From Desulfobulbaceae bacterium (lineage in GTDB: Bacteria > Desulfobacterota > Desulfobulbia > Desulfobulbales > SURF-16): 25,344 nt of DNA. Location: assembly GCA_023230525.1 (NCBI GenBank), contig JALNXE010000064.1, positions 1-25,344 of the forward strand, written 5' to 3'. This document shows, piece after piece, positions 15,988 through 24,151 of this stretch; position 1 is the stretch's first letter, and each line of letters opens with the position of its first letter. The notes under the pieces are model-generated. The model made no database searches and had not been told where the DNA came from. It saw nothing but the letters and a program-made list of their open reading frames with translations. The position numbers and the translations under genes were made by a program.

Positions 15988-17394
15988 TCAACTTCTCAGA
16001 AAGGCATCAGCATCATTAGCCACAATCACCCCGTAATTAATGGCCCCCAGCCAGCCGGACATGATAATTCCCACCGACCCCACATGAAAAAGGCCGGGAA
16101 CAACCTTGAAAATTTTGCGGGAGATATCAAGCCCGGGGAATTTTGTGCCGAAAGAGGCTCCCTTGGTATGCAGGGTATAACGGCTAAAGGTTTTGGGCGT
16201 GGCGGCCTCGAGCCAGTCGATCTTGCTGCGGATATCCGGGATGTACCGTTCGAGGTCAACCAGGGAACGTTCGATCATCTCCTGCTTGGCAGCCTGATAC
16301 TCTTCATCGCTAAGAGCTGCCCAGTCATCATAATTACCGTTCATGGAGGCGACAACCGTATAGTCGGGATTTGCCGGACGGGTCTGGGGATAATAGATGG
16401 AAAAGGTCCTGCTCTTTGTTTTCATATCACGCATCTCCAGCGAATCAAAGTTCGGCGCCGTCGAGGTAAAGAGAAGGTCCCCGACATCAGGAAAAGACTC
16501 ACCCGGTTTAATGCCCATATAGACCTGACAGCTGGAGTTATTGATTTTGACCTTGTCGAATGCGTCCAGAAAATCTTCGGGAAAGGCCTCCCGGCCGGCC
16601 AGGCTGTCCACGGTGTTGGTAATGCCGCTGTTGGAAATAACGCAGGGAGCGCTTATCACCCGGTCATCCACCATCACGCCTTTCACCCTGCCCTTTTCAA
16701 TGACAATGCGTTCCACCTTGGAGTTGGTGCAGATGGTGACCCCGTTGGCTTCCAGTTCATCACGCATCATGCCGATCAGATGGTCGGTCCCGCCCTGAAA
16801 GGTAAAAACACCCTTATCCATGAAGTTGGAAAACACGATGCCATAGGTAATGGCCGGATCATCGAGGGTTGAACCATTGGCGTAGGTAATCGGTTCCATG
16901 AGCAGCCGGTGCACATCGGTGCGACCCGGAAAAAACTCTTCAAAAAGCTCCCTGGTGCTCATCGCCAGGTCATCATAGAAGTTCATTTTCCGCACCGTGA
17001 CAAAAAAATCATCGATCACCGTGCCGGAAATGCCGAATTTTTCCTGCAGGATCCGGGTAAAATCCTGCCGGTCAAAGGTTGTGGTCAGGGAAAACTGGGG
17101 ATTATCAAAAACGATATGCTTGAGCTGGACGATGGAGTTCTTGATGGCCTCATTCCAGTATTTGCGGCAGGTTTTTACCATGCCGTAGGGAAAACCATGG
17201 AGCGAGACATCAAAGATGTGGTTTTTGCGCTTAAACCAGGTGGCAAGCCCTCCCAGCCGATGATGATGCTCAAGCAGCAGGACCCGATGGCCCGCCCGCG
17301 CCAGGCGATTGGAGACCGTCAACCCGCCAAGGCCTGAACCAACCACAATGACGTCGTAACTGTCTTTTGCCTTTTCTATTGACTGATAAACCAT
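15988..17394 (-). CDS. CrtI/phytoene-desaturase-like FAD oxidoreductase (second in operon)
   Basis: The 468-residue protein has an N-terminal FAD-binding fold (VVGSGLGGL near 17-25, then LLLEHHHRLGG) and a C-terminal segment GLFHVGSVGIIMSGWLGAINYG typical in position of the CrtI second FAD contact. It belongs to the phytoene desaturase/retinol saturase-like superfamily. No other carotenoid genes are near, and it lies among ACP, synthase, ketoreductase and dehydratase genes. I infer that it oxidises, saturates or isomerises double bonds in an ACP-bound acyl chain. Related pairs are known beside fatty-acid genes in anammox ladderane candidate clusters, as I recall. The reaction is unproven. The start ATG at 17394 has no strong ribosome-binding site. 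Confidence 0.85.
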   Translation of the reverse strand: MVYQSIEKAKDSYDVIVVGSGLGGLTVSNRLARAGHRVLLLEHHHRLGGLATWFKRKNHIFDVSLHGFPYGMVKTCRKYWNEAIKNSIVQLKHIVFDNPQFSLTTTFDRQDFTRILQEKFGISGTVIDDFFVTVRKMNFYDDLAMSTRELFEEFFPGRTDVHRLLMEPITYANGSTLDDPAITYGIVFSNFMDKGVFTFQGGTDHLIGMMRDELEANGVTICTNSKVERIVIEKGRVKGVMVDDRVISAPCVISNSGITNTVDSLAGREAFPEDFLDAFDKVKINNSSCQVYMGIKPGESFPDVGDLLFTSTAPNFDSLEMRDMKTKSRTFSIYYPQTRPANPDYTVVASMNGNYDDWAALSDEEYQAAKQEMIERSLVDLERYIPDIRSKIDWLEAATPKTFSRYTLHTKGASFGTKFPGLDISRKIFKVVPGLFHVGSVGIIMSGWLGAINYGVIVANDADAFLRS

Positions 17395-17557
17395 GAGACG
17401 AGGTGTTTAGTCTGTAGGTGTTTAGTTTGTAAGTGTTTTCAGCCTGGTAGCGCTGGGAAATCAGTAAAAAACCCGCTCTGGTCCTCGTTCCGGCCATAAC
17501 TGCGAATCGATTTCACCCTGAATACCCGACAGACTACAGCCTAAACAACCTCAGCGG
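17395..17557. repeat. Gap between the flavoprotein genes with tandem and inverted repeats
   Basis: Three 15-base units lie in tandem: AGGTGTTTAGTCTGT (17401-17415), AGGTGTTTAGTTTGT (17416-17430) and a decayed AAGTGTTTTCAGCCT (17431-17445). At the other end, CTACAGCCTAAACAACCTC (17534-17552) is the reverse complement of 17400-17417 with one mismatch and one inserted base. The gap can thus fold with its ends paired. No gene is seen in it. Confidence 0.6.
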
Positions 17558-18940
17558 TTACTCTTTTAACAGATGTTGATTGACTATGGACACCCCGCTG
17601 AGCATGGAGCCGACAATGCCCAGAAAGCCTTGATCCGTCCCGGCTATGAAAACATTGCTGCAGGGGGTCCTGCCGTCCTTTACCTTCACCGGACTGCCGT
17701 AGACGGCGCCGCGGGCCTTTGCCGTAAACCTTTCAATGGTAATTGGCGTGAAACTGTCCTCATATACAATGTTTTGCTGATAATTCCCAATGATTTTAGC
17801 GGTAATCTCCCTGGACTGCGCCCCCCACTCCTGCTTCATTGCCGCATAGTCAAGGGATGATGCCTTTTTCCACAGGTCATAATTTGCTGCATGGGTGATG
17901 CGGATCTGAAAATAGTCGGAGAGCGGCATGCCCTGAAAATTCTCGGGAAAACATATGACCCCCCAGCTGGTATCCACGGGTTTCGCCGGCTGACGGTATT
18001 GCCAGTGATCAGACAGGCAGTAAAAGATGATGGTATGGTCGCCTTTCACCTCTTTTTTGGTCTGCCGGGGCAGGATATAAATCGATTCGACAAAAGTCAT
18101 CCTGCCCGCATATTTTTCTTCCTGCCGGGGCAGGGAAAGCATGGCAAAGGTGCCGGGAGCGCCGACGGTTGAAATGACGGCATCGCAGGTGACGGTTTCC
18201 CCGCCTGCCAGTTTTACGTGGCTGGCCCGGTGATCCGTCATGGTGATTGATTGGACCTGGCTGTTATAGCGGATTTCTCCGCCATAGGCGGTGAACGTCT
18301 CCACCAGCAGGGCCAGAAAGTCTTTCATGGTCCCGTCCGGGCGGAAAAAACCCTCCTGATAAATGGAGCGGAACATGATGACGAACTGGGCAAAATCCAT
18401 ATCATGTTCTTCGCTGTTGCCGTAAACCATGAGCGGCAGCAGGATCATGTCGGTCAACAGCGGATCATGCACAAACCGGCCCAGCATGACTCGGGTGGAA
18501 ATCCATTCCCTGGGGGTAAAAGGGTCATAGCCGTTTACCGCGGCCAGCAGACGGTTGAACCCGTCGATCTCCCCGGGGAAGCGTGCGGCTATATCCTCCT
18601 GCAGCAGGGAAAAATCATTGGAAAAACGCAGTGTGCTGCCCCCGGGAAAATGGATAAGCGAAGAGAATTGCTCATGGGTGATGAAGTCATGGCGGGATAG
18701 CTTGAGCTGCCGGAAGAGACGATTTAAGGGCGCCCGTTTGTCCCCGGGTTCTGCAAAGTTGGTCATGGCATGCAGACCGGTTTCCAGCAGAAAGCCCTTG
18801 CGGAAATAATAGGAGTTCAAGCCGCCGGGAATGGCATGCTTTTCGAGAATCAGGACCGAGCCGCCGAAACGGGCGAAACGAATACCGGCGGCTAAGCCGG
18901 AAAGGCCGCCGCCGATGATAATGAGAGAATAGTCAGCCAC
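17558..18940 (-). CDS. CrtI/phytoene-desaturase-like FAD oxidoreductase (first in operon)
   Basis: This 460-residue flavoprotein starts at GTG 18940 (no good ATG is available). It has the FAD loop IIGGGLSGLAAG near 8-19, ILEKHAIPGGLNS near 31-43 and a C-terminal SNVFIAGTDQGFLGIVGSM segment that fits the family. It is clearly paralogous in layout to the other flavoprotein in the operon but divergent in sequence, so the two probably do different steps. Two similar enzymes in carotenoid pathways act in series; here the substrate is more likely an acyl-ACP because of the neighbours. It follows the ACP gene by about 110 bases. A retinol-saturase-like or isomerase role is equally open. Confidence 0.84.
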   Translation of the reverse strand: MADYSLIIIGGGLSGLAAGIRFARFGGSVLILEKHAIPGGLNSYYFRKGFLLETGLHAMTNFAEPGDKRAPLNRLFRQLKLSRHDFITHEQFSSLIHFPGGSTLRFSNDFSLLQEDIAARFPGEIDGFNRLLAAVNGYDPFTPREWISTRVMLGRFVHDPLLTDMILLPLMVYGNSEEHDMDFAQFVIMFRSIYQEGFFRPDGTMKDFLALLVETFTAYGGEIRYNSQVQSITMTDHRASHVKLAGGETVTCDAVISTVGAPGTFAMLSLPRQEEKYAGRMTFVESIYILPRQTKKEVKGDHTIIFYCLSDHWQYRQPAKPVDTSWGVICFPENFQGMPLSDYFQIRITHAANYDLWKKASSLDYAAMKQEWGAQSREITAKIIGNYQQNIVYEDSFTPITIERFTAKARGAVYGSPVKVKDGRTPCSNVFIAGTDQGFLGIVGSMLSGVSIVNQHLLKE

Positions 18941-19051
18941 CGGCTGTTTTACACGTCGTTGATTTCTGGCGGACTGCCGAAAACATCTTGGCCGCCATCC
19001 AGTGCCAAATAACTCATAGACCCGCCCTCACGAATTTTTGGCAAGAGATTT

Positions 19052-19303
19052 TTACAAAGCCTTTAATTTGGGTTCCAGGTAATTGATGCAGCTGGTTAAA
19101 GTGGCCAGTTCAGGATAATCAGCCTCAGGAATCTGGAGTTTATAGCGCTTCCTCAACTCCATGACGATATCGAGAAAATCCATGGAGTCCAGGTCGAGCT
19201 GGTCGCGCAACGGTTCATCCGGATTAAGGTCAGCCATATCCGCATCTTCATCGATATCTGCGATTATTTCTAAAATGACGTTTTTTATTTCACCACGTGT
19301 CAT
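19052..19303 (-). CDS. Acyl carrier protein
   Basis: GGAG lies five bases before the ATG at 19303, which is chosen over the frame start at 19348. The 83-residue acidic protein has the phosphopantetheine site Ser40 in DLDSMDFLDI, with the usual four-helix ACP spacing. It would carry the growing chain on its 4'-phosphopantetheine arm. It is a dedicated carrier, since it sits between the ketoacyl synthase and the flavoprotein genes. It differs from housekeeping AcpP in the LDSMDF site (usually DSLDT/V) and in a more basic C-terminus. A 57-base gap containing a small hairpin separates it from the synthase gene. Confidence 0.92.
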   Translation of the reverse strand: MTRGEIKNVILEIIADIDEDADMADLNPDEPLRDQLDLDSMDFLDIVMELRKRYKLQIPEADYPELATLTSCINYLEPKLKAL

Positions 19304-19328
19304 GTTTACTCCATATTCACTAAATGGC

Positions 19329-19344
19329 ATGCTGAAAGCAGCAT
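19329..19344 (-). other. Small intercistronic hairpin before the ACP gene
   Basis: ATGCTG (19329-19334) and CAGCAT (19339-19344) form a perfect six-base stem with a four-base loop in the gap between the synthase stop and the ACP ribosome-binding site. It may stabilise or process the mRNA around the ACP gene. There is no U-tract, so it is not a terminator. Confidence 0.35.
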
Positions 19345-19360
19345 CCATAACCTTGTTTGG

Positions 19361-20617
19361 TCAAATTTTCTCTTCTACGAATTTTCTGACAATCACGGCG
19401 GAATTGATTCCGACCATGCCGAATGAGTTATTCAAAATTGTGCTTATATTGTCAAGCTGTTTTGGCGAATGAGCAACGATATTGGGCAAGGCGCAATCCG
19501 CATCGAGATTATCGAGGTTAATCGTCGGATGAACAAGACCATCCTCAAAGGATGGCAGATTCCCGGCCAGCTCCAGAACCCCGGCAGCGCCCATGGCATG
19601 CCCTATCACGCTCTTCGTGTTATTGATATACGTTGAGCTGCTCTCTGCAAAAACCTCCCTAATTGCCCGGCACTCCTCCACATCACCCTGCCTGGTGCCG
19701 GTGGCATGGGTATTGACGATGTCAATATCCCCAGGGGCAAGCCCTGCCCGCTTTAAGGCAAGAAGCATGCATTCCGCCTGGCGTGGGCCATAGGGAAGGA
19801 CAAAATCTCGGGCATCGGAGTTCATGGCATAGCCGGCAATTTCACCATAAATCCTGGCCCCGCGTTCAAGGGCGCGATCAAGCCGCTCCAGCACATAAAC
19901 ACAGCCCCCTTCAGAAATGACAATACCGTTTCTGTCACGATCAAAGGGACGGGACGCCTTGAGGGGATCGTCATGCTCGGCTAATGCCCCCTGGGCCTTG
20001 AAACTGGCAAAGATTCCGAAGGACCCGGTGCATTCGGAAATACCGCCGCAGAGCGCCATATCCACTTCCCCGAGCCGGATCATCTGCGCGCCCTGAATGA
20101 GCGCGGCGTTACCGGCCGCACAGGCTGCTCCCACTGAATAGTGGGGGCCGGTGATGCCAAGGTTCATGGTAATCTCACCGGCCGGGTTATTTAAGACCGT
20201 GCGCGGATTATGATGGTGGGTCCAGTAATCAACGTTATAATCAAACTTACTGATATTATAGACTTCATTTTCCGTCTCAACGGTGCCATGCTCGGTAAGA
20301 CCGATATAAACCCCGGTGCTTTCTCGCGCATATTGGCTGAAATCTATTTCCGCATCGAGCAGGGCCTCATTGGCGCAATAAACCCCGATGCAGCCGGCCC
20401 GGGTTCCCCGCTTGTTTTCCTTTTTTTTGCGGTACCTTGTCTCATCAAACGAACATAAACCGGCATGAACCTTACCCACATAGCGCAGTTCAATAGTCTG
20501 GATCTCGCTGATGCCGGCAAGCAGCTTTCGGCGGAATTCCGCGAGGCTACTGGCATTCGGCGCAGCAAGTCCGACACCGGTGATGACGATTCGTTGTTTT
20601 TCTGATAAGTTTTTCAT
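19361..20617 (-). CDS. Beta-ketoacyl-ACP synthase, FabF/KASII type
   Basis: The 418-residue enzyme has the full Cys-His-His triad: Cys166 in GAACAAGNAA, His304 in NTHATGT and His340 in NTKSVIGHAMGAAG, plus the conserved Lys335. It should extend an acyl-ACP by two carbons with malonyl-ACP. No chain-length factor or acyltransferase accompanies it, unlike type II polyketide loci. A basic stretch at 61-74 (RYRKKKENKRGTR) may contact the acidic ACP. It is the first gene of the twelve-gene operon, with a promoter just upstream. The ATG at 20617 has no clear ribosome-binding site. Confidence 0.93.
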   Translation of the reverse strand: MKNLSEKQRIVITGVGLAAPNASSLAEFRRKLLAGISEIQTIELRYVGKVHAGLCSFDETRYRKKKENKRGTRAGCIGVYCANEALLDAEIDFSQYARESTGVYIGLTEHGTVETENEVYNISKFDYNVDYWTHHHNPRTVLNNPAGEITMNLGITGPHYSVGAACAAGNAALIQGAQMIRLGEVDMALCGGISECTGSFGIFASFKAQGALAEHDDPLKASRPFDRDRNGIVISEGGCVYVLERLDRALERGARIYGEIAGYAMNSDARDFVLPYGPRQAECMLLALKRAGLAPGDIDIVNTHATGTRQGDVEECRAIREVFAESSSTYINNTKSVIGHAMGAAGVLELAGNLPSFEDGLVHPTINLDNLDADCALPNIVAHSPKQLDNISTILNNSFGMVGINSAVIVRKFVEEKI

Positions 20618-20627
20618 ATGAATACAA

Positions 20628-20657
20628 TTGATTCAAAAAATAAGAACTTTTTAATAT
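20628..20657 (+). promoter_or_regulatory. Possible divergent promoter for the small membrane protein gene
   Basis: TTGATT (20628-20633) and TAATAT (20652-20657) are 18 bases apart on the plus strand. The match to consensus is moderate (four of six each). It overlaps the -10 of the opposite promoter and the dyad. Confidence 0.3.
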
Positions 20658-20681
20658 AGCTGATTTTTCAGGCTATGTCGA
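20653..20681 (-). promoter_or_regulatory. Putative sigma70-like promoter of the fatty-acid/ole operon
   Basis: On the minus strand, TCGACA (20676-20681) and TATATT (20653-20658) are separated by 17 bases; each matches consensus at five of six positions. The predicted start point is near 20646, leaving a leader of about 30 bases to the synthase ATG. It is the only good promoter seen before this gene. Confidence 0.55.
20656..20676. promoter_or_regulatory. Dyad overlapping the operon promoter (possible operator)
   Basis: ATAGCTGA (20656-20663) and TCAGGCTAT (20668-20676) are inverted repeats with one bulged base and a four-base centre. They fill the spacer between the -35 and -10 boxes, a common place for a repressor site. 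No regulator gene with a DNA-binding domain is in the window. Confidence 0.4.
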
Positions 20682-20706
20682 CCAAGAAAATAAAAGGAAA
20701 AAATAA

Positions 20707-21180
20707 ATGGCGGACAATATCGAGAAGGGAATCGAGGAACTTCTGCGAAAAGGGAAAAGCAAGACGGAAATCTGGGAGATGTTCGGGCAGGGCAGGGAGC
20801 CGCACAAAGCGCTTTTTTATCTCAATAACAGCTCTCTGCCCAGGGACAGAAAAAAATTTCAGCTGATCAATCTGTTGCTCGCCTTGGGTTTGCTGGTTAT
20901 CACGACAAAAAAACTTATCACCGCCCTTTCCTTCGGCACACTTGATATCTTCCTGCTGTTCAGCCTGGTGGTGCCGGTCATTAATATCTATGTGCTGCGG
21001 GAAATCCTGCGTTTTCACAGGATTGGTTACCAGTTTCTTTTTGTCCTCTCGTGCCTGGCACTGCTGCAGCCGGAAAATCATCACGAGCTGGAGCTCTTTA
21101 TTCTGGTCCTGCTGATCGGGCTTTCCGGCTACCTCCACCAACAGATGTTTCCGGTAAAAAACAAGATCAGGATTCAGTGA
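20707..21180 (+). CDS. Small four-helix membrane protein, unrecognised
   Basis: A 157-residue protein starts at ATG 20707 with AAAGGA about eight bases upstream. The first 50 residues are polar and helical (IEKGIEELLRKGKSKTEIW), resembling a short helix-turn-helix-like or amphipathic region. Four hydrophobic segments follow near 52-72, 77-99, 106-120 and 127-146, with a basic tail (VKNKIRI). I do not recognise the family. It is divergent from the hydrocarbon operon with overlapping promoters, and it overlaps the end of the dehydratase gene on the opposite strand by seven bases. A role in sensing or export of the product is possible but not shown. Confidence 0.8.
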   Translation: MADNIEKGIEELLRKGKSKTEIWEMFGQGREPHKALFYLNNSSLPRDRKKFQLINLLLALGLLVITTKKLITALSFGTLDIFLLFSLVVPVINIYVLREILRFHRIGYQFLFVLSCLALLQPENHHELELFILVLLIGLSGYLHQQMFPVKNKIRIQ

Positions 21181-23087
21181 ACCTGCCCCCTGCCGACCAC
21201 CCTGAGGGGAACCGGCTTGGCGCTGGTTTTGCCCTGGTCACTGACATGCATCCCGTTGTATTCGGGAACGATTGCACGCAGGTGCCTGATCAGTTCCGGC
21301 ACGTCACGGCTGGTTGCCGCCCGGCGCAACTCGTCAAGGACAGTAGCCAGCCAGTCCCAGTCGCACTGGCGGGCGCGGGCCAGCTGTAATTTCGGATGGG
21401 TTGTGCCCCGCAGATCTTCACTTTCATGAAAGATCTCTTCAAAAAGTTTTTCCCCGGGGCGTAAGCCGATATATTCAATTTTTATATCACGATGCGGAAC
21501 CAGCCCGGATAACCGGATCATCTGTTCGGCGAGATCTTTAATAAACACCGGCTCTCCCATCTCCAGGACAAAAATCTCCCCGCCCTTGCCCATGGAACCG
21601 GCCTGCAGAATAAGGCTTACCGACTCCGGTATGGTCATGAAGTAACGTTTTATTTCACGATGGGTGACGGTAACCGGCCCGCCGTTTTTGATCTGCCTTT
21701 CAAAAAGAGGCACCACTGATCCGGCGGAACCGAGCACATTGCCGAAACGGGTGGTGATAAATTTCGTCTGGGACCGGAGATTGAGATTCTGGCAGTAAAT
21801 CTCGGCAATGCGCTTGGTGGTGCCCATGACATTGGCCGGATTGACCGCCTTGTCGGTGGATACCAGCACAAAACGTCCGGCCTGGTACCGGTCGGCGGCA
21901 TCCGCCACCACCTTGGTGCCGAAGACATTATTCTGCACCCCTTCCGCCGGATTCAGTTCCAGCATGGGTACATGCTTATAGGCAGCGGCATGAAACACCA
22001 CCTCAGGTAAGAACTTGCGGAAAACCCAGTCCACCCTGTCGTAATTTTTCATGTCACCCAGCACACTGATGATTTTCAGGTCAGGAAATGAGGCGCGCAG
22101 CTCATGATCTATGGCATAGAGATTAAATTCACTATGCTCAAAAATGATAAGCCGGCAGGGATTCAGCTCCGCAATCTGCCGGCACAACTCGGAACCGATG
22201 GAGCCTCCCCCGCCTGTCACCAGCACCGTTTTATTTTCCAGATAGCCCGCTATGGCCTGCAGGTCCAGCTCGATGGCATCCCTGCCCAGTAAATCCTCAA
22301 GGGTCAACGGGCGAAGCTGGTCTGCCTCGACCTGACCATTGGTCAACTCATCCAGGGACGGCAAAGTTTTGCAGTCGACCTCGGACTGGGCGCATGCCGC
22401 CACAATCCGCTGCACCGTTGTTTTTTTAGCGGAAGGGATGGCCAGCAGGACCAATTCAATATCCAGCAACCGGACAATATCGCCGATCTCGTGCAGCCCG
22501 CCATAAACCTTGACGCCATGAATCTCCCGGTTGTGTTTTTTCTGATCATCATCCACCAACGCCACCGGCTGGTACTCCTGCCTGTTCAGAAGGTCGCGCA
22601 GCAGGAGCTCTCCAGCCTGCCCGGCGCCGACCACCAGGGTCCGCTTCCCCTCTTTACTACGTAACTGCAGCTTTTTGTCTTTATAGAGCCGATAACACAG
22701 CCGGGGAGCCATCAGCCCGATAACGAGCAGCAAGGGAGCAAGAAGCAACACGGTGCGCGGCACGCCCTTGAGTTGGAAAAGGACAAGCCCCGCCAGGGTG
22801 ACTATCAGAGAACTGATGATTACCGCCTTGATAATCCGAATCAGATCCGGCACCGAGGCAAAGCGCCAGATGCCGCGATACAGACCGAAAATCCAGAAAA
22901 AAATGCCATAAACGGGAAGGGCCAAGACGGTCAGGTAATAAAATCCCTTGATATAAAAAGCCGGTATTGCCTGCAGATTGAAGCGAAACCAGAAGGCCGC
23001 CCATACAGCAACGGGCACCCAGAGAAGATCGTGAAAAAATGCGGCCCAACGGTTAAAAAGAATTCGTCGCAAATATTTTTGTAACAA
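21174..23087 (-). CDS. WbpM/FlaA1-like UDP-N-acetylglucosamine 4,6-dehydratase, membrane-bound
   Basis: GGGAGG lies five bases before the TTG at 23087; an upstream ATG at 23123 has no such signal, so the TTG is preferred (637 residues). Four membrane helices fill the N-terminus to about residue 130. A first nucleotide-binding region follows (VVGAGQAGELL), then the catalytic SDR domain with LVTGGGGSIGSEL near 289-301. VSTDKAVNPANVMGTTKR near 409-426 shows the Met-for-Tyr variant (Met421, Lys425) typical of WbpM-type enzymes. It should turn UDP-GlcNAc into the 4-keto-6-deoxy sugar. It is the third gene of a cassette with a WbpL-like transferase and a WbpV-like reductase, an order I recall from Pseudomonas O-antigen loci. 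Confidence 0.9.
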   Translation of the reverse strand: MLQKYLRRILFNRWAAFFHDLLWVPVAVWAAFWFRFNLQAIPAFYIKGFYYLTVLALPVYGIFFWIFGLYRGIWRFASVPDLIRIIKAVIISSLIVTLAGLVLFQLKGVPRTVLLLAPLLLVIGLMAPRLCYRLYKDKKLQLRSKEGKRTLVVGAGQAGELLLRDLLNRQEYQPVALVDDDQKKHNREIHGVKVYGGLHEIGDIVRLLDIELVLLAIPSAKKTTVQRIVAACAQSEVDCKTLPSLDELTNGQVEADQLRPLTLEDLLGRDAIELDLQAIAGYLENKTVLVTGGGGSIGSELCRQIAELNPCRLIIFEHSEFNLYAIDHELRASFPDLKIISVLGDMKNYDRVDWVFRKFLPEVVFHAAAYKHVPMLELNPAEGVQNNVFGTKVVADAADRYQAGRFVLVSTDKAVNPANVMGTTKRIAEIYCQNLNLRSQTKFITTRFGNVLGSAGSVVPLFERQIKNGGPVTVTHREIKRYFMTIPESVSLILQAGSMGKGGEIFVLEMGEPVFIKDLAEQMIRLSGLVPHRDIKIEYIGLRPGEKLFEEIFHESEDLRGTTHPKLQLARARQCDWDWLATVLDELRRAATSRDVPELIRHLRAIVPEYNGMHVSDQGKTSAKPVPLRVVGRGQVH

Positions 23088-23140
23088 AATATCCTCCCGG
23101 GATATCGGCGGTGCAGCCAACATGAAGACTCATCAATTTA

Positions 23141-24151
23141 TCAACTTGCTGTTCCGGCCCCTACCCTGACCGCTCCCCAGCCAATAGGCAGTAATGAAAT
23201 CACTAGAAAAACAATGGCATATTCACTATATGTCGCCGCCAGAAAAGCAAAGGGCAGCAACCAGACAATATTAATTACCAAGGTTCCCAAAGTGACTTTC
23301 AAATGCGAATTAAAACGCCGGGACAGAATCTGATATGCATGGCTCCGATGGGCCAGATAAAACCGTTCACCCCGGCATATGCGCCGGACAAGGGTTACCG
23401 TTGCATCGACCACAAAGATGCCGGAGAGGATCATCCAGCTCCACAGGTTCATCCCTGTCCCCCCATAGTCGGAAAGGGCAAAAAGACACAGAACAAATCC
23501 CAGGAAACCGCTGCCGACATCGCCCATGAAAATCTTGGCAGGCGGCCAGTTCCACACCAGAAACCCCAGGCATCCCGCGGCCAGCCCAAGCAGAAGGAGT
23601 AACTGGGAATTGCCGCCGTTCAGCCACATGATTGCCGCGGCACCGCCGGCAACGCATATTGCTTCCACTGCGGCTATGCCATCAATCCCATCCATAAAAT
23701 TATAAAGATTCAACATCCAGACAATCAGTACCGCGCCAGCCGCATCACCAAGCCATCCGATGTCAGCGAATGCGCCCCCCGACAGCAGGGAAGAAACCCC
23801 GCCCAGACAATAAAGCGCCCAACCGGCTGCAGCAAAATGAACCAGAATACGCCAGCAAGGCGGCACATGCCCATGATCATCCCAGAATCCTATCACAGCA
23901 ACGAATAAACCGCCAACGGACATTGCCAGAAAAAACGGTGGTGAGAACAGGTCCCTGGTAAACATAAACGACAGAACCGCGATAAAGGTTGCAACAATTG
24001 CCAGACCTCCTCCTCTGGGGGTGGGTCTCGTATGCGAACTTCGCTCATTAGGCACATCAAGCATGGCCCGGCTTATCGCATAACTCCTCAGCAAACCGGT
24101 TAATATGGCTGATCCCATGAAGGCGGCAATGACGATTTTCAGATTATCCAT
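23141..24151 (-). CDS. WbpL/WecA-like undecaprenyl-phosphate sugar-1-phosphate transferase
   Basis: The 336-residue polytopic protein has the family motifs DVPNERSSHTRPTPRGGG at 32-49, the acidic pair Asp91-Asp92, NFMDGIDG at 151-158 and MGDVGSGFLG at 209-218. An HRSHAYQ motif near 267-273 is typical of the WbpL/WecA branch rather than MraY. About ten membrane helices are expected. It would transfer a sugar-1-phosphate (QuiNAc, FucNAc or GlcNAc) to undecaprenyl phosphate to start an O-antigen or capsule repeat. Its ATG follows the stop of the reductase gene with no gap (TAAATG), so the two are coupled. Confidence 0.9.
   Translation of the reverse strand: MDNLKIVIAAFMGSAILTGLLRSYAISRAMLDVPNERSSHTRPTPRGGGLAIVATFIAVLSFMFTRDLFSPPFFLAMSVGGLFVAVIGFWDDHGHVPPCWRILVHFAAAGWALYCLGGVSSLLSGGAFADIGWLGDAAGAVLIVWMLNLYNFMDGIDGIAAVEAICVAGGAAAIMWLNGGNSQLLLLLGLAAGCLGFLVWNWPPAKIFMGDVGSGFLGFVLCLFALSDYGGTGMNLWSWMILSGIFVVDATVTLVRRICRGERFYLAHRSHAYQILSRRFNSHLKVTLGTLVINIVWLLPFAFLAATYSEYAIVFLVISLLPIGWGAVRVGAGTAS

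Noticed and set aside
15191..16036. A 281-codon open frame on the plus strand
   Set aside because: It is antisense to the FabG-like gene, whose SDR motifs are intact.
15988..18940. A carotenoid pathway
   Set aside because: Two CrtI-like genes are present, but no phytoene synthase, GGPP synthase or cyclase is in the window, and all neighbours act on acyl-ACP.
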